Shown here: one piece after another, positions 35,474-48,678 of the stretch
How positions within the stretch are numbered: the stretch's first letter is position 1
Layout: each line of letters opens with the position of its first letter
DNA from: an uncultured Actinomyces sp.
Lineage (GTDB): Bacteria; Actinomycetota; Actinomycetes; Actinomycetales; Actinomycetaceae
Length of the DNA: 64,000 nucleotides
NCBI GenBank assembly: GCA_946998115.1
Contig: CAMPYB010000001.1
Span: 1 to 64,000 of the forward strand
Direction: 5' to 3'
The notes under the pieces: generated by a model
Databases searched by the model: none
Told to the model about the DNA's origin: nothing
What the model saw: only the letters and a program-made list of their open reading frames with translations
Position numbers and translations under genes: made by a program

Positions 35474-36913
35474 TTAGTCTACCCAAATATCTGTTGGTAA
35501 GTCGGCAGGCAAATGCTTATTACCAACACCAATAAATCGTGGCTTTTCTATGCCCAATTTTTTTTGTTCCTCATAATCTTTCAAAATACCTAACCCCTGT
35601 TTAGACAAAGCGAGAACAGCTAAAATATTCAAAATTGTAATAACTGCCATAAATATATCAACAGTATTCCAAATAAATTGTAAACTTACAACTGCACCCA
35701 TCACTGTTGAAATTACTGACAACACACGAATTGCATAAGAAGCATACTTAGACGACGTGATAAAAAACATATTAATTTCAGAATAAGTATAAGCGGCTAT
35801 TATAGATGTAAAAGCTAGTACAAATATAATCATCGAAATCAATAAAGACGTCCAAGATCCTAATTGGCTTTCAATAGCCTTTTGCGTAAGCACTCCAGCT
35901 AATGACGGATCCATTGGCACGTTAGGATCATATATCCCCTTACCAGAACTCATAATTATCAAAGCTGTAGCAGTACAAACCACTATAGTATCCACAAATA
36001 CACCGAAAGATTGTATTAATCCTTGATTTACAGGATGGGAAACAGTAGCAACTGCACTTACGTTAGGAGAAGTTCCTTGACCTGCCTCATTTGAAAACAA
36101 CCCACGTTTTATACCATTTATAAGAGCAACAAAAATTCCTCCGCCTACACCTGATAACGCTGCAGTAGGTACAAAAGCAGATTTAACTATCAATACAAGA
36201 TTTGGAATTATACTATCATAATTCAAAACTATGATAACAAAAGCAATTAGTACGTACACTAAAGACATAATAGGTGCCATAAATTCAGCAACTTTAGCTA
36301 CAGATTTAATACCACCAAAAATTACCGGCGTAATAAGAACAAAAAGTACTATTGCGATTGATGTAGTGCTAGCACCTGTAGAAGCTCCTAGAGTCTGCGC
36401 AATGCCATTAGATTGCAACATAGTCATAACTAAAATACAGGTTACTATAAGAACTCCAGCAAATACTTTACCAAAAAACCTACTACCTAAACCGTACTGT
36501 ATATACCAAGCCGGACCCCCGCGGAAAGTCTTATCATGAGTATTTCTGACTTTATATGCTTGAGCTAAAATTGTTTCAAAAAAAGATGTAGACATTCCTA
36601 ACAATGCTACTATCCACATCCAAAATATAGCACCAGGACCACCTAAGATAAGAGCAGCAGCAACACCAAAAATATTACCTAAACCAACTCTTCCTCCAAG
36701 CGATACGGCGAACGCTTGAAAAGAAGATATTTCACCTTTAGCAGTTTTTCTAGATAATACAATTTCTTTCAACATATTGCCAAAATATCTTATTTGTACA
36801 GCACGTGTGCGAATTGTCAAATATATTCCTGTACCTAAAAGTATCCACACAGTAACGAATAAGGTAATTTGATCACCAATATGTTGAATTTCAGCCGCAA
36901 GTTCAGCTAACAT
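35474..36913 (-). CDS. Alanine/glycine:cation symporter family protein (AGCS), copy 3
   Basis: A 479-residue AGCS symporter. Hallmarks: FQAFAVSLGGRVGLGNIFG, GPGAIFWMWIVALLGMSTS, KTFRGGPAWYIQYGLGS, and NGIKRGLFSNEAGQGTSPN. The substitution of N-I-F-G for N-I-A-G after the RVGLG motif and the SPN variant set it apart from copies 1 and 2. The start ATG 36913 lies at the head of the probable copy 3-copy 2 operon and is divergent from ilvD, with 200 bp of AT-rich promoter region between. A role in alanine or glycine uptake alongside branched-chain synthesis fits the local amino-acid theme. Confidence 0.94.
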   Translation of the reverse strand: MLAELAAEIQHIGDQITLFVTVWILLGTGIYLTIRTRAVQIRYFGNMLKEIVLSRKTAKGEISSFQAFAVSLGGRVGLGNIFGVAAALILGGPGAIFWMWIVALLGMSTSFFETILAQAYKVRNTHDKTFRGGPAWYIQYGLGSRFFGKVFAGVLIVTCILVMTMLQSNGIAQTLGASTGASTTSIAIVLFVLITPVIFGGIKSVAKVAEFMAPIMSLVYVLIAFVIIVLNYDSIIPNLVLIVKSAFVPTAALSGVGGGIFVALINGIKRGLFSNEAGQGTSPNVSAVATVSHPVNQGLIQSFGVFVDTIVVCTATALIIMSSGKGIYDPNVPMDPSLAGVLTQKAIESQLGSWTSLLISMIIFVLAFTSIIAAYTYSEINMFFITSSKYASYAIRVLSVISTVMGAVVSLQFIWNTVDIFMAVITILNILAVLALSKQGLGILKDYEEQKKLGIEKPRFIGVGNKHLPADLPTDIWVD

Positions 36914-37113
36914 AAAAACCCCTTACCGATATTTTACTTTTAGGTTATATTATTTTACCATTATTTTAACAAAATGCTCAATTTTTTAGTAATTATTTTT
37001 CCAAAATTAAATATAAGTCATATAATAGTACACAATAAAATATTTATAATAAGAATAATTCCAATTAAAGAATATTTTATACAAGCACGATATTAAAGAA
37101 AGTGAGTATTGAA

Positions 37114-39042
37114 ATGGCAATACCGTTGAGATCTAGAACATCTACTCATGGAAGAAATATGGCAGGAGCACGCGCTCTATGGAGAGCTACAGGAATGACA
37201 GATGCAGATTTCAACAAACCAATTATTGCTGTAGCAAACTCATTCACACAATTTGTTCCAGGACACGTACATCTGAAAGAAATTGGACAATTAGTGTGTA
37301 AAATTATTGAAAAAAATGGTGCAGTAGCAAAAGAATTCAACACTATAGCAGTAGACGACGGAATAGCTATGGGACATTCAGGAATGCTCTACTCACTACC
37401 AAGTCGCGAAATAATTGCTGACAGTGTTGAATATATGGTAAACGCGCATTGCGCAGATGCACTAGTTTGCATATCAAATTGCGATAAAATAACACCAGGA
37501 ATGGTGCTTGCAGCAATCCGCCTTAACATTCCTACTATATTCGTATCAGGCGGACCAATGGAAGCAGGCAAAAATCTGCCTAAAGAAGCAATCATAGGAC
37601 AAGAAACAACTAAAGGCGACCTCGTAACAGCCATGAGCGCATCAGCTTCAAATATTAGTGATAATAAATTAGATTTAGTCGAAAAACTCGCTTGCCCTAC
37701 ATGCGGATCATGTTCTGGAATGTTTACTGCAAATTCCATGAATTGTCTTACCGAAGCACTTGGCTTATCTTTACCTGGCAATGGCTCAACACTTGCAACA
37801 CATGTTTTTAGAAAAGATTTATTCGTAGAAGCAGGCAAAACTATAGTTGAAATGTGTAATAGATACTATAACCAAGAAGATGACAGCATACTTCCTTTAA
37901 GCATCCTAAATCGTGACGCAATGCTAAACGCTATGAAACTTGACATGGCAATGGGTGGTTCTACAAATACAGTACTACATATGCTAGCCATGGCTCATGA
38001 AGGAAATATAGACTTTCACTTAGATGACATAGACATGCTATCGCGAACAACTCCATGTTTAGCTAAAATTTCACCAAATAGTACAATATACCACATGGAA
38101 GACGTACATAGAGCAGGTGGTGTACCAGCTCTACTAGGTGAATTAGATAGAGCAGGCATGCTAAGTCACAATGTAAGTAGCGTTCACACACCTACATTAG
38201 AACGTTGGCTAAAAAACTGGGATATAAGAGGTGAACATCCTTCAGAAAAAGCATTAATGCGTTTTTCAGCCGCTCCAGGTAATGTTCGTACGACAAAGCC
38301 TTTCAGCACATCTAATAGATGGGCAACTCCTGACACAGATGATAAAAATGGTTGTATAAGGAGCGTTCAAAATGCTTACACTAAAGATGGCGGATTAGCA
38401 GTATTATACGGAAATTTAGCACCAGAAGGAGCCATAATAAAAACTGCAGGAATCGATCCTTCTCTTTTCCATTTTGAAGGCAAAGCATATGTTACAGAAT
38501 CACAAGAAGAAGCTGTAGAAGCAATTTTAGGCAAAAAAATCAAACCTGGAGATTTCCTCGTAATACGATATGAAGGTCCATCAGGCGGACCTGGAATGCA
38601 AGAGATGCTATATCCAACATCTTTCATAAAAGGCACAGGGCTCGGAAAAGTTTGCGCTCTTATAACAGACGGAAGATTTTCAGGCGGTTCAAGCGGAATA
38701 TCAATCGGACACGTTTCACCAGAAGCAGCAGCAGGTGGCACGATAGGCCTAATTGAAAATGGAGATAAAATCATATTAGATGTAAACACAAGATCCATAC
38801 ATTTAGATGTTTCAGAAAAAACTTTACGTGAACGAAAAAATAAGCAATTAGAAAGAAAAAATCCATGGACACCTTTGTATCGTGATAGAAAAATTTCTAA
38901 TGCTTTAAAACTTTACTCACTCACAGCAACAAGCGCATCAACTGGAGCTGGGCGAGATATTTCACAAATAAAAAGAATAGTAGCAAATAACGAAACATCA
39001 AATACAATACACACTCATGAAACAGTAAGTATAAATGTTTGA
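37114..39042 (+). CDS. ilvD: Dihydroxy-acid dehydratase
   Basis: Fe-S dehydratase, third step of valine and isoleucine synthesis, also feeding leucine and pantothenate. About 642 residues, the long E. coli-type form. Motifs: [19 protein letters not shown], the cluster ligands in [10 protein letters not shown] and [18 protein letters not shown], the Mg/Lys-binding [10 protein letters not shown], and [17 protein letters not shown] with [11 protein letters not shown] at the C-terminal domain. The start is ATG 37114; an in-frame GTG at 37102 would add four residues, and the ribosome binding sites do not decide. Divergent from the AGCS operon and convergent with ilvE. Confidence 0.97.
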   Translation: MAIPLRSRTSTHGRNMAGARALWRATGMTDADFNKPIIAVANSFTQFVPGHVHLKEIGQLVCKIIEKNGAVAKEFNTIAVDDGIAMGHSGMLYSLPSREIIADSVEYMVNAHCADALVCISNCDKITPGMVLAAIRLNIPTIFVSGGPMEAGKNLPKEAIIGQETTKGDLVTAMSASASNISDNKLDLVEKLACPTCGSCSGMFTANSMNCLTEALGLSLPGNGSTLATHVFRKDLFVEAGKTIVEMCNRYYNQEDDSILPLSILNRDAMLNAMKLDMAMGGSTNTVLHMLAMAHEGNIDFHLDDIDMLSRTTPCLAKISPNSTIYHMEDVHRAGGVPALLGELDRAGMLSHNVSSVHTPTLERWLKNWDIRGEHPSEKALMRFSAAPGNVRTTKPFSTSNRWATPDTDDKNGCIRSVQNAYTKDGGLAVLYGNLAPEGAIIKTAGIDPSLFHFEGKAYVTESQEEAVEAILGKKIKPGDFLVIRYEGPSGGPGMQEMLYPTSFIKGTGLGKVCALITDGRFSGGSSGISIGHVSPEAAAGGTIGLIENGDKIILDVNTRSIHLDVSEKTLRERKNKQLERKNPWTPLYRDRKISNALKLYSLTATSASTGAGRDISQIKRIVANNETSNTIHTHETVSINV

Positions 39043-39168
39043 GTATATAACAAAATAATCAAAATACCGACATTTTAGAAAGATAAAAGTAAACAATAAA
39101 ATGCAATCTGAAAAAGTATTTTATAAAAAATCTATGTAAATCACATATACAATTATTGCACATAATTT

Positions 39169-39208
39169 TAGGAGCGAAACATGCTAAAACAAGCACAATT
39201 CGCTCCTA
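39169..39208. terminator. Hairpin between convergent ilvD and ilvE
   Basis: TAGGAGCGAA (39169-39178) pairs perfectly with TTCGCTCCTA (39199-39208), with an inner TGC/GCA stem. The flanking T content is modest, so terminator strength is uncertain, but the convergent position supports it. Confidence 0.65.
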
Positions 39209-39295
39209 TCAAACACGAAACCTGAAAAATTGTTACGTATCAATAAGTTGCATATAAATTGACACAATATACTTAATTATGAATATTTCAAATAA

Positions 39296-40444
39296 TTAAT
39301 CGCTCAACTTATACATCCAACCAAATTTATCTTCCAAAACTCCTTTTTGAATACCAGTCAAAGTATTATATAAATGTTTAGTTACATCACCACTAGGAAT
39401 ACGCACATCAAAATCTTCCGATGCTAATCGTCCTATAGGTGCTATAACAGCAGCAGTTCCACAAGCGAACATTTCAGCAACTTTATTTGATCTAATATCG
39501 TCAACCAATTCATCAATATCTATATGCTTCTGCTTTACTGTAACACCTTCAACTTCAAGTAAAGTTATAATTGATGAACGAGTGCTTCCTTCCAAAATAG
39601 TACCAGTAAGCGCAGGTGTTGCAATAGAACCATCACTATATACAACAAAGATATTCATACCGCCTAGCTCTTCTAAATAACGGTTAGAAACAGAATCCAA
39701 GAAACAAACTTGATTAAAACCTTTAGAAGTAGCATTTTCTTGAGGAAGCATTGCCGCAGCATAGTTACCAGCAGTTTTAGCAAAACCAGTTCCACCAGGA
39801 CCTGCCCTATGGAAAGTCTTATCAACCCAAATTTCCAAATCTTTTACATTGGCACCAAAATACGGCCCCACAGGTGAAGCTATACACAAATATTGCACAC
39901 TATTCGATGCTCTTACACCTAAGAATGGCTCATCAGCATACATAAAAGGACGCAAATAAAGAGCGCTCCCTTCCTTCTTAGGCACCCAAGCCTTATCAAC
40001 ATTTACCAGTCCGACAATAGAAGCAATAAAATCTTGCACATCAAAAGTAGGCATGCACATTCTTTCAGCAGACATGTTAAATCTAACAGCATTATATTTA
40101 GGGCGGAAAGTCCAAATCGAATTATCACTATAACGATAAGCTTTTAAGCCTTCAAATACTTCCTGTCCATAATGCAAAATAGCAGCTGCTGGAGATAAAG
40201 TAATGTTTTCATATGCACGAATTTTTTTGTCATGCCAACCTTCATCTTTGCTCCACGTAGCACTTGCCATATGATCAGTAAAACTTTTACCAAATTTCAT
40301 TTCATCCAAAATGCGTTGTCTCGTTTGGCAACTACAAATGTTTTTTGACAATTCAACTTTAAAACGAGGTAAAAGAATATCTTTACTTTCAACAACACCT
40401 TGAGAATTTTCTTCTAATAAATCTTTATTGCTATTACAACACAT
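39296..40444 (-). CDS. ilvE: Branched-chain amino acid aminotransferase
   Basis: A fold-type IV PLP transaminase of 382 residues for the last step of valine, leucine and isoleucine synthesis. Motifs: FGKSFTDHMASATWSKDEGW (group-II BCAT N-terminal pattern), LHYGQEVFEGLKAYR, RFNMSAERMCMP, the PLP-lysine region GGTGFAKTAGNYAAAML, and LEGSTRSSIITLLE. The cofactor site ends in MFACGTAAVIAPIG. Length and motifs fit the long actinobacterial/mitochondrial-like BCAT class. It is downstream of ilvC on the same strand, behind a hairpin, so it may have its own promoter near 40445-40480. Confidence 0.96.
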   Translation of the reverse strand: MCCNSNKDLLEENSQGVVESKDILLPRFKVELSKNICSCQTRQRILDEMKFGKSFTDHMASATWSKDEGWHDKKIRAYENITLSPAAAILHYGQEVFEGLKAYRYSDNSIWTFRPKYNAVRFNMSAERMCMPTFDVQDFIASIVGLVNVDKAWVPKKEGSALYLRPFMYADEPFLGVRASNSVQYLCIASPVGPYFGANVKDLEIWVDKTFHRAGPGGTGFAKTAGNYAAAMLPQENATSKGFNQVCFLDSVSNRYLEELGGMNIFVVYSDGSIATPALTGTILEGSTRSSIITLLEVEGVTVKQKHIDIDELVDDIRSNKVAEMFACGTAAVIAPIGRLASEDFDVRIPSGDVTKHLYNTLTGIQKGVLEDKFGWMYKLSD

Positions 40445-40490
40445 ATGTAAACCTCAAATCGTAAATATTTATTCACTATTAGTATAATAG

Positions 40491-40520
40491 TATTGCCCAA
40501 GCTCTTACACTTGGGCAATA
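40491..40520 (-). terminator. Hairpin just after ilvC
   Basis: TATTGCCCAAG (40491-40501) and CTTGGGCAATA (40510-40520) form a perfect 11-bp stem with an eight-base loop, two bases past the ilvC stop. The U-tract is weak, so it may attenuate rather than fully stop transcription into ilvE. Confidence 0.7.
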
Positions 40521-40522
40521 TT

Positions 40523-42097
<1,575 letters not shown>

Positions 42098-42101
<4 letters not shown>

Positions 42102-43873
42102 AACATTTCCTCTTCCCAAACAGGGCTTACATTCATATTGTATTTTATGTCATCATTTGAGGCCCCAGCTGAAACCATAGGCCACACTAATGCATCAGGT
42201 GAAACTCTGAAATCTATAACTACAGGTCTATCATTAATATTTAAAGCTTTTTGTATTACGCTATCTATATCTTCTTCTTTTTCACACCTAAGACCTACAC
42301 AATCATAAGCTTGAGTAAGTTTTACAAAATCTGGAATTTGAGCAGTACCTGTGCCTGTAAAAAGATTTGTATTAGAAAAACGCTTATTATAAAACAATTT
42401 TTGCCACTGTCGGACCATCCCAAGTGATGAATTATTTATAAGTGCAACTTTTATAGCAATACCGTTTAATGCACAAGTAGCAAGTTCTTGATTAGTCATT
42501 TGAAAACAACCATCACCATCAATTATCCAAACTGTTTTTTCAGGACACGCTACTTTCGCTCCCATACCTGCAGGCACCCCATATCCCATAGTTCCAAGCC
42601 CACAAGATGATATCCAAGATCTAGGTTTTACATGCTCAATAAATTGTGCACTCCACATTTGATGCTGACCTACACCTGAAACATATATAGTATCATCAGG
42701 TGACAATTTTCCAATGCGTTCAATAACTTGTTGTGGACAAAGTAGGCCATCAGTTGGCATGTCATATTTCATCGGATATTTTTTACGCAAATTTGTCAAA
42801 AATTTATGCCAATCTGATATGTCTTTTTTACCATGAACTTTCACATACTTTTTATATTCAACAGTTAGCGCAGGCAAAACATCCTTCAAATCTCCCACTA
42901 TTTCAATATCTGCTTTTCTATTTTTCGATATTTCAGCAGGATCTATATCAACATGTAAAACTTTAGCATTTTGAGCAAAATGTTTAAGACTACCTGTTAC
43001 ACGATCATCAAAACGAGCACCTAAAGTTATAAGTAAATCACATTTTTGCATTCCGCCTACTGCTGCTATAGTGCCATGCATTCCAGGCATTCCTAAACTA
43101 TTTTTATGCGTGTCAGGAAGAACCCCTCTAGCTGTAAGAGTCGTAGAAAAAGGAATATCAGTAACATCAGCAAATTCAGCTAATTCATCAAAAGCACCAG
43201 ACTTTACGCAACCACCACCTATATAAAAAACAGGTCTGGAAGCCTTAGCTATTTCCGCAACTGCATTTTTCAATTTAGATTGTTCAACTTTTTGAGGTAC
43301 GCTATACCCTGGTAGATCAATTTCTGGTGGCCAAGTAAAATTCATCATACCAACTTGTGCTGTTTTAGTTACATCAACCAAGACAGGTCCAGGTCTACCA
43401 GTAGAAGCAATGTGATATGCTTCAGCTATAGTTTTTGGCACATCTTCAGGTTTTGTAACTAAAAAAGAATGTTTCGCTATAGGCATAGTAACGCCCACTA
43501 TATCAACTTCTTGGAAAGCGTCAGTACCTATAAAATCAGCAGAAACTTGCCCTGTTATACATAGCAAAGGCACAGAATCCATCGCCGCATCAGCTATAGC
43601 TGTCACAATATTAGTAGCACCAGGCCCTGAAGTTACTATGCAACACCCAACTTTTCCACTTGCGATTGCATAACCTTGAGCGGCATGTCCAGCACCCTGT
43701 TCATGTCTTACTAAAATATGATTCAGTTTAGCATCATAAATAGGATCATAGGCAGGTAAAATAGCTCCACCTGGTAGACCAAAAATATCAGTGACACCTA
43801 GACATTCCAAAGATTTTATTATAGCCGCAGCGCCTGTCATATTTTCAGATTCACCAAGTTTGCAAGTATCCAT
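42098..43873 (-). CDS. ilvB: Acetolactate synthase large (catalytic) subunit
   Basis: TPP-dependent enzyme of 591 residues that condenses pyruvate to acetolactate or with 2-oxobutyrate, the entry of branched-chain synthesis. Motifs: DIFGLPGGAILPAYDPIYD, the catalytic Glu in VRHEQGAGHAAQGYA, TSGPGATNIVTAIADA, FAD-domain stretches, and the TPP-binding WIIDGDGCFQMTNQELATC...NNSSLGMVRQW. ATG 43873 has AGGA upstream. First gene of ilvB-ilvN-ilvC. No T-box or leader-peptide attenuator is visible in the upstream region. Confidence 0.98.
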
Positions 43874-44211
43874 TTTTCATCCTGCCATCCAAATAATAAT
43901 ATTGTAATAAAACAAACAATGTAATAATCATGAAAGATATTGTATAAATACTATCACTAAAAAAGTAAAAAATGTATAAAAAAATAGCCTAATAAAATAA
44001 AATAATTACTTAAAAAAAGTATTGTTGGTAAATAAATAGTAATATAAAAAAATAATAAAATTAAAATCTTATCGTAATATAATATATTTTCAATAAATTA
44101 TAAAATAAATATTAAAAATAGACACATACTACATATAGTCAAAATATAAAATAGGCTTCCGATAATCACACCGAAAGCCTATTAGTTATTTATAAACAAA
44201 ATGATTTATAA
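43874..44211. other. 338-bp intergenic region between ilvB and the malic enzyme gene
   Basis: Extremely A/T-rich. It carries the malic enzyme terminator (44144-44183) and presumably the ilvB promoter near 43900-44000. No leader peptide, T-box or other structured RNA was recognised. Confidence 0.6.
44144..44183 (-). terminator. Terminator of the malic enzyme gene
   Basis: AATAGGCTT (44150-44158) pairs with AAGCCTATT (44175-44183), with an inner CGG/CCG extension. On the minus strand it is followed by a TTATATTTTG tract. Confidence 0.8.
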
Positions 44212-45597
44212 TCAATTTTCACGCATTAAATCTTGAACAGCTTTAGTAACTTTCTTTGCAACATCTTTATTAACCGCATCAGGAATTATATACAAAGGAG
44301 TAAGCTCATTATCTTCAATAACACTAGCTATAGCTACAGCTGCAACACGTAACAGCTCATCAGTAATCTTATTGCATTTAGTATCAAGTAATCCTCTAAA
44401 TAATCCTGGGAAAGCCAAAACATTGTTAATCTGATTAGGATAATCACTTCTACCTGTTGCAACGACACTAGCATGCTTCATAGCAATATACGGATTAATT
44501 TCCGGAATAGGATTAGCCAAAGCAAAAACAATTGCATCATCCGCCATAGAAGCAATATCGTTCTCATCTAAAATATTTCCAGAAGAAACACCAATGAACA
44601 CATCAGCATCTTTCAAACCAGACTTTAAATCACCCACAACTAACCTAGGGTTAGTATTATTTGCAATCCAAGCACGGCTTGATTCAGTTTCATCAGTAAC
44701 ATTTTTACGGCAAAGAGCGCCATTTCTTCCATATCCAACAATGTCTGTTGCGCCTTGAGCAAGCAAAAGTTTAATTATTGCATTTCCAGCAGCTCCCACA
44801 CCTGAAACAACAATACGCACATCTTTAATTGATTTTTTAACAATCTTCAAAGCATTAATCAAAGCTGCCAACACAACAACAGCCGTACCATGCTGATCAT
44901 CATGAAAAATCGGAATATCTAATTCTTCGCGCAAACGAGCTTCAATCTCAAAACATCTAGGTGCAGAAATATCTTCCAAATTAATTCCACCAAAACCTGG
45001 AGCAATAGCTTTAACAGCAGAAATAATTTCTTCAGTATCCTGTGTATCAAGCACTATTGGCCAAGCATTCACATCAGCAAATTGTTTAAACAACATAGCT
45101 TTACCTTCCATCACTGGAAGAGCAGCCTTCGGACCAATATTTCCAAGACCCAAAACTGCGCTACCATCAGAGACAACAGCAACAGTATTAGATTTTATAG
45201 TCAAAGATAAAGCCTTTTCAGGATCATCAACAATAGCATTACACACTCGCGCAACACCTGGAGTATAGACTCTAGCAAGATCCTGACGCGTACTAACTGG
45301 ACTAGAATTGACTTCAATCTTACCGCCCACATGCATTTGAAAAGTAACATCTTCAACTTCAAGTATCTGAAGATTATCTTGTTTTTCCAACACGCGAACA
45401 ACTTCTTTTATATGATCATCGCTTCGCGTATCACAAGCTAATTTCACAATCAATCTATCTTTTTCAACATGCGTATTCATATCTGTTACTAAAGCATCAA
45501 CATTTTGAATTTTCTGCAAAATATCAAAGACGCCATCTTTAGTTTCAGGAACAGCAAAAGTAATCGACACACTAAACGCAGGTCCGATATCAGACAT
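44212..45597 (-). CDS. NAD(P)-dependent malic enzyme with N-terminal ACT domain
   Basis: Oxidatively decarboxylates malate to pyruvate. 461 residues. The first roughly 80 residues form an ACT-like regulatory domain (SVSITFAVPETKDGVFDILQ), then the catalytic part: DLARVYTPGVARVC with the catalytic Tyr, NTVAVVSDGSAVLGLGNIG, GGINLEDISAPRCFEIE with metal-binding Glu/Asp, IPIFHDDQHGTAVVVLAAL, and the Rossmann VSGVGAAGNAI. The start is ATG 45597 with GGAG upstream; a TTG at 45618 is less likely. Located downstream of gatCAB; the two units are separated by a strong terminator. Confidence 0.95.
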   Translation of the reverse strand: MSDIGPAFSVSITFAVPETKDGVFDILQKIQNVDALVTDMNTHVEKDRLIVKLACDTRSDDHIKEVVRVLEKQDNLQILEVEDVTFQMHVGGKIEVNSSPVSTRQDLARVYTPGVARVCNAIVDDPEKALSLTIKSNTVAVVSDGSAVLGLGNIGPKAALPVMEGKAMLFKQFADVNAWPIVLDTQDTEEIISAVKAIAPGFGGINLEDISAPRCFEIEARLREELDIPIFHDDQHGTAVVVLAALINALKIVKKSIKDVRIVVSGVGAAGNAIIKLLLAQGATDIVGYGRNGALCRKNVTDETESSRAWIANNTNPRLVVGDLKSGLKDADVFIGVSSGNILDENDIASMADDAIVFALANPIPEINPYIAMKHASVVATGRSDYPNQINNVLAFPGLFRGLLDTKCNKITDELLRVAAVAIASVIEDNELTPLYIIPDAVNKDVAKKVTKAVQDLMREN

Positions 45598-45643
45598 ACA
45601 GACTCCTTCGTCTAACAAATAAAATTCACTAATTAAACATTAA

Positions 45644-45673
45644 ATTGGTTTGTGGCACCAGCCACAAACCAAT
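45644..45673 (-). terminator. Terminator of the gatCAB operon
   Basis: ATTGGTTTGTGGC (45644-45656) and GCCACAAACCAAT (45661-45673) make a perfect 13-bp stem with a four-base loop, three bases after the gatB stop, followed by TTTAATGTTTAATT on the minus strand. Confidence 0.88.
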
Positions 45674-45676
45674 ATA

Positions 45677-47173
45677 TTATAAACCAATCTTCTCTAAAAT
45701 AATCTCTCGTACACGACTTGCATCAGCTTGACCTCTGGTAGCTTTCATTATAGGTCCCATCAAAGCACCAATAGCTTGCATCTTTCCAGCTTTCAAACTA
45801 TCTATAACATCAGGATTAGATTGCAAAGCATCATCAACAGCTTTTTCTAGAGCACTATCATCGCATACAACAGCAAGATGTTTATCCTCTACGATTTGAT
45901 CAGGCTCTCCCTCACCTTCAATAACATAATGCAAAACTTTGCGTGCTATTTTGTCATTAATCTTTTTACTGTCAACAAGCGACTGCAATTTGCATATTTG
46001 TTCAGGAGTAACATTGACTTGTTCAAGAGAAATCTCTTTATCTTTAGCTATACGAGAAATTTCACCCATCCACCATTTTCTAGCAGCATGAGGATGCGTA
46101 CCAGATTTGACAGTTGCTTCTATTAAATCCAATGCATCTGCATTTATAATATCACGCATTTCTACATCAGTTATTTCCCATTGAGAAATCAAGCGCTTAC
46201 GACGCACTGCAGGCATTTCAGGCATACTTGAAGCAATTTCTTCAATCCAACGTTTAGATGGACAAACAGGAACAAGATCTGGTTCAGGGAAATACCTGTA
46301 ATCATCCGCATCACTTTTAATACGACCAGCAGAAGTTGTATTCGTGTCCTCATGCCAGTGCCTAGTTTGCTGAATAATACTACCGCCATCTAACAATACA
46401 GTAGCTTGACGACGCATTTCATAATTTACAGCTTTTTCTATAGCTCTAAAAGAGTTCACGTTCTTTGTCTCAGTACGTATACCAAAAGCGTCTTCAGGCG
46501 ATTTTCTAAGTGAAACATTTATATCAGCACGCACATTTCCTCTTTCCATACGAGCTTCAGAAACTTGTAAAGCTCTGAATATGTCGCGCAAAGATTGAAC
46601 ATATGCTGCTGCTATTTCAGGAGCTCTATCACCACAACCTTCTATTGGTTTTGTAACAATTTCTACAAGAGGCACACCAGCACGATTATAGTCAACTAGT
46701 GAGTGATTAGCTCCTTGAATACGTCCGTCAGCTCCACCTATATGAGTGTTCTTACCAGCATCTTCTTCCATATGTGCACGTTCAATATTGACTCTAAAGA
46801 TTGTTCCATCTTTAAGCTCAACATCTAAATACCCATCGTAAGCGATTGGTTCGTCATACTGTGAAGTTTGAAAATTCTTAGGAACATCTGGATAAAAATA
46901 ATTTTTACGCGCAAAGCGACAAGATGATGCTATAGAACAATTCAATGCTAAACCGATTTTTATCGCATATTCCACTGCTTTTTTGTTAACAACTGGCAAG
47001 CAACCAGGCAATCCAAGAGAAACTGGAGTGACCATGGTATTAGGTTCTGCGCCGAATACGTTAGGAGCAGAATCAAACATTTTTGTTTTAGTACCTAATT
47101 CGACGTGAACTTCTATACCTAAAACCGGATCAAATTCTTTAGTTGCTTTCTCATAAGACACAAGTTGCGACAT
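45677..47173 (-). CDS. gatB: Aspartyl/glutamyl-tRNA amidotransferase subunit B
   Basis: Subunit B of the GatCAB complex, which binds misacylated tRNA and activates it with ATP. 498 residues from ATG 47173, which has GGAGG seven bases upstream; the frame is open to 47221 inside gatA. Motifs: [61 protein letters not shown], and the [12 protein letters not shown] stretch, then the YqeY-like tail domain near residues 350-498. The start overlaps the gatA stop by one base (TAATG), so the two are translationally coupled. Confidence 0.98.
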   Translation of the reverse strand: MSQLVSYEKATKEFDPVLGIEVHVELGTKTKMFDSAPNVFGAEPNTMVTPVSLGLPGCLPVVNKKAVEYAIKIGLALNCSIASSCRFARKNYFYPDVPKNFQTSQYDEPIAYDGYLDVELKDGTIFRVNIERAHMEEDAGKNTHIGGADGRIQGANHSLVDYNRAGVPLVEIVTKPIEGCGDRAPEIAAAYVQSLRDIFRALQVSEARMERGNVRADINVSLRKSPEDAFGIRTETKNVNSFRAIEKAVNYEMRRQATVLLDGGSIIQQTRHWHEDTNTTSAGRIKSDADDYRYFPEPDLVPVCPSKRWIEEIASSMPEMPAVRRKRLISQWEITDVEMRDIINADALDLIEATVKSGTHPHAARKWWMGEISRIAKDKEISLEQVNVTPEQICKLQSLVDSKKINDKIARKVLHYVIEGEGEPDQIVEDKHLAVVCDDSALEKAVDDALQSNPDVIDSLKAGKMQAIGALMGPIMKATRGQADASRVREIILEKIGL

Positions 47174-48678
47174 TATTTTCCCTCCAAAACAGGGGCATTT
47201 TTCAAAATATTTCCACCCCAATTTTCATTCAATAGTTCCTCAAGTCTACTGGCAACTTTATACATACGTGCATCTTCATGAGCAGGTGCTAATATTTGCA
47301 AACCAACAGGCAATCCTTCACTCAAACCAGATGGAATTGAAATACCTGGCACACCAGCAAGATTTGCAGGAATAGTAGCTATATCATTCAAATACATTGC
47401 CAAAGGATCATTCATCTTATCACCAAATTTAAATGCTACTGCAGGTGAAGTCGGAGATAACAAAACATCCACTTTTTCAAATGCATTATTAAAATCACGT
47501 TGTATAAGTGTTCTAACTCTCTGTGCACTAACATAGTAATCATCCACATGACCAGAAGATAAAGCGTAAGTACCAAGTATAATTCTACGTTTAACTTCGT
47601 CACCAAAACATGCTCCACGAGTTGTAGCCATCATCGTTTCAACTGTAATAGGACCCTCTTTAGGTAAGACTCTTGCGCCATAACGCACACCATCAAAACG
47701 AGCTAAATTAGATGAGACTTCAGCTGGCATTATCAAATAGTATGCTGACAGTGCATATTTAAATGAAGGACAAGAAACTTCAGTAATATTAGCACCATGT
47801 TCTTTAAGGAGTTGCAAAACATTATCAAAAGATTCTTGTACACCTTTTTCATAGCCCTCGCCAGTCAATTCTTTTACAACACCAATTCTGACTTTTGACA
47901 AATCAAAATTATTATCTTCAAGAACCTTTACTACATCATATGCGTCTTCATTAAGCGAAGTAGAATCTAATTCATCATATCCACCAATAATCGACTGTAA
48001 AACAGCGGCATCAGAAACTGTTCGCGCAACAGGTCCTATCTGATCAAGAGACGAAGCCATAGCTACTAATCCGTATCTAGACACTCTACCGTAAGTAGGT
48101 TTAGCACCGACTGTTCCAGTAACAGCTCCAGGTTGACGAATCGAACCGCCAGTATCTGAACCTAGAGCAAGAGGAACCATATACGAAGCAACAGCTGCAG
48201 CGGAACCTCCTCCGCTACCACCAGGAATGCGCTCTAAATCCCAAGGATTAGATGTGCGTTTAAAAGCTGAATGCTCAGTAGAAGAGCCCATTGCGAACTC
48301 ATCCATATTCGTTTTGCCAATTATCGGCATCATTTCAGCTTTAATCTTTTTTATAACAGTTGCGTCATAAGGAGAAACCCAATTTTCCAACATTTTGGAA
48401 CCGCAAGTTGTTTTCATTCCTGTAACGCATATATTGTCTTTAATAGCAATTGGGATACCTGCAAGTTTAGGCAATTTTTCACCTTTTGCGCGTTTTTCAT
48501 CAACTGCTTTTGCTGTCTTTAAAGCACCTTCACTGTCTACATATAAAAATGCATTTACTTTATCATCTATTTCTTTAATTCTATTTAAACATTCTTGTGT
48601 TAATTCAACTGCAGTGAGCTGTCCACTTTCAAGTTTCTCTGCCATTTGTTGAGCAGAAAGTTTCAAAATATTATTCAT
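47173..48678 (-). CDS. gatA: Aspartyl/glutamyl-tRNA amidotransferase subunit A
   Basis: Amidase-signature subunit that releases ammonia from glutamine for Glu-tRNA(Gln) or Asp-tRNA(Asn) amidation. 501 residues. The catalytic Lys lies in [22 protein letters not shown], and the Ser-rich motif is [32 protein letters not shown], with the cis-Ser and nucleophile Ser. The C-terminal [14 protein letters not shown] is also typical. ATG 48678 overlaps the gatC stop in ATGA. The complex implies that Gln-tRNA is made by transamidation, consistent with the gltX in this window. Confidence 0.98.
   Translation of the reverse strand: MNNILKLSAQQMAEKLESGQLTAVELTQECLNRIKEIDDKVNAFLYVDSEGALKTAKAVDEKRAKGEKLPKLAGIPIAIKDNICVTGMKTTCGSKMLENWVSPYDATVIKKIKAEMMPIIGKTNMDEFAMGSSTEHSAFKRTSNPWDLERIPGGSGGGSAAAVASYMVPLALGSDTGGSIRQPGAVTGTVGAKPTYGRVSRYGLVAMASSLDQIGPVARTVSDAAVLQSIIGGYDELDSTSLNEDAYDVVKVLEDNNFDLSKVRIGVVKELTGEGYEKGVQESFDNVLQLLKEHGANITEVSCPSFKYALSAYYLIMPAEVSSNLARFDGVRYGARVLPKEGPITVETMMATTRGACFGDEVKRRIILGTYALSSGHVDDYYVSAQRVRTLIQRDFNNAFEKVDVLLSPTSPAVAFKFGDKMNDPLAMYLNDIATIPANLAGVPGISIPSGLSEGLPVGLQILAPAHEDARMYKVASRLEELLNENWGGNILKNAPVLEGK

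Noticed and set aside
37389..37838. Long minus-strand frame inside ilvD.
   Set aside because: Shadow of a conserved coding sequence; no start signal or recognisable domain.
43874..44140. Possible leader-peptide or T-box control of ilvBNC.
   Set aside because: No run of Leu/Val/Ile codons after a start, no T-box sequence and no terminator/antiterminator pair upstream of ilvB.
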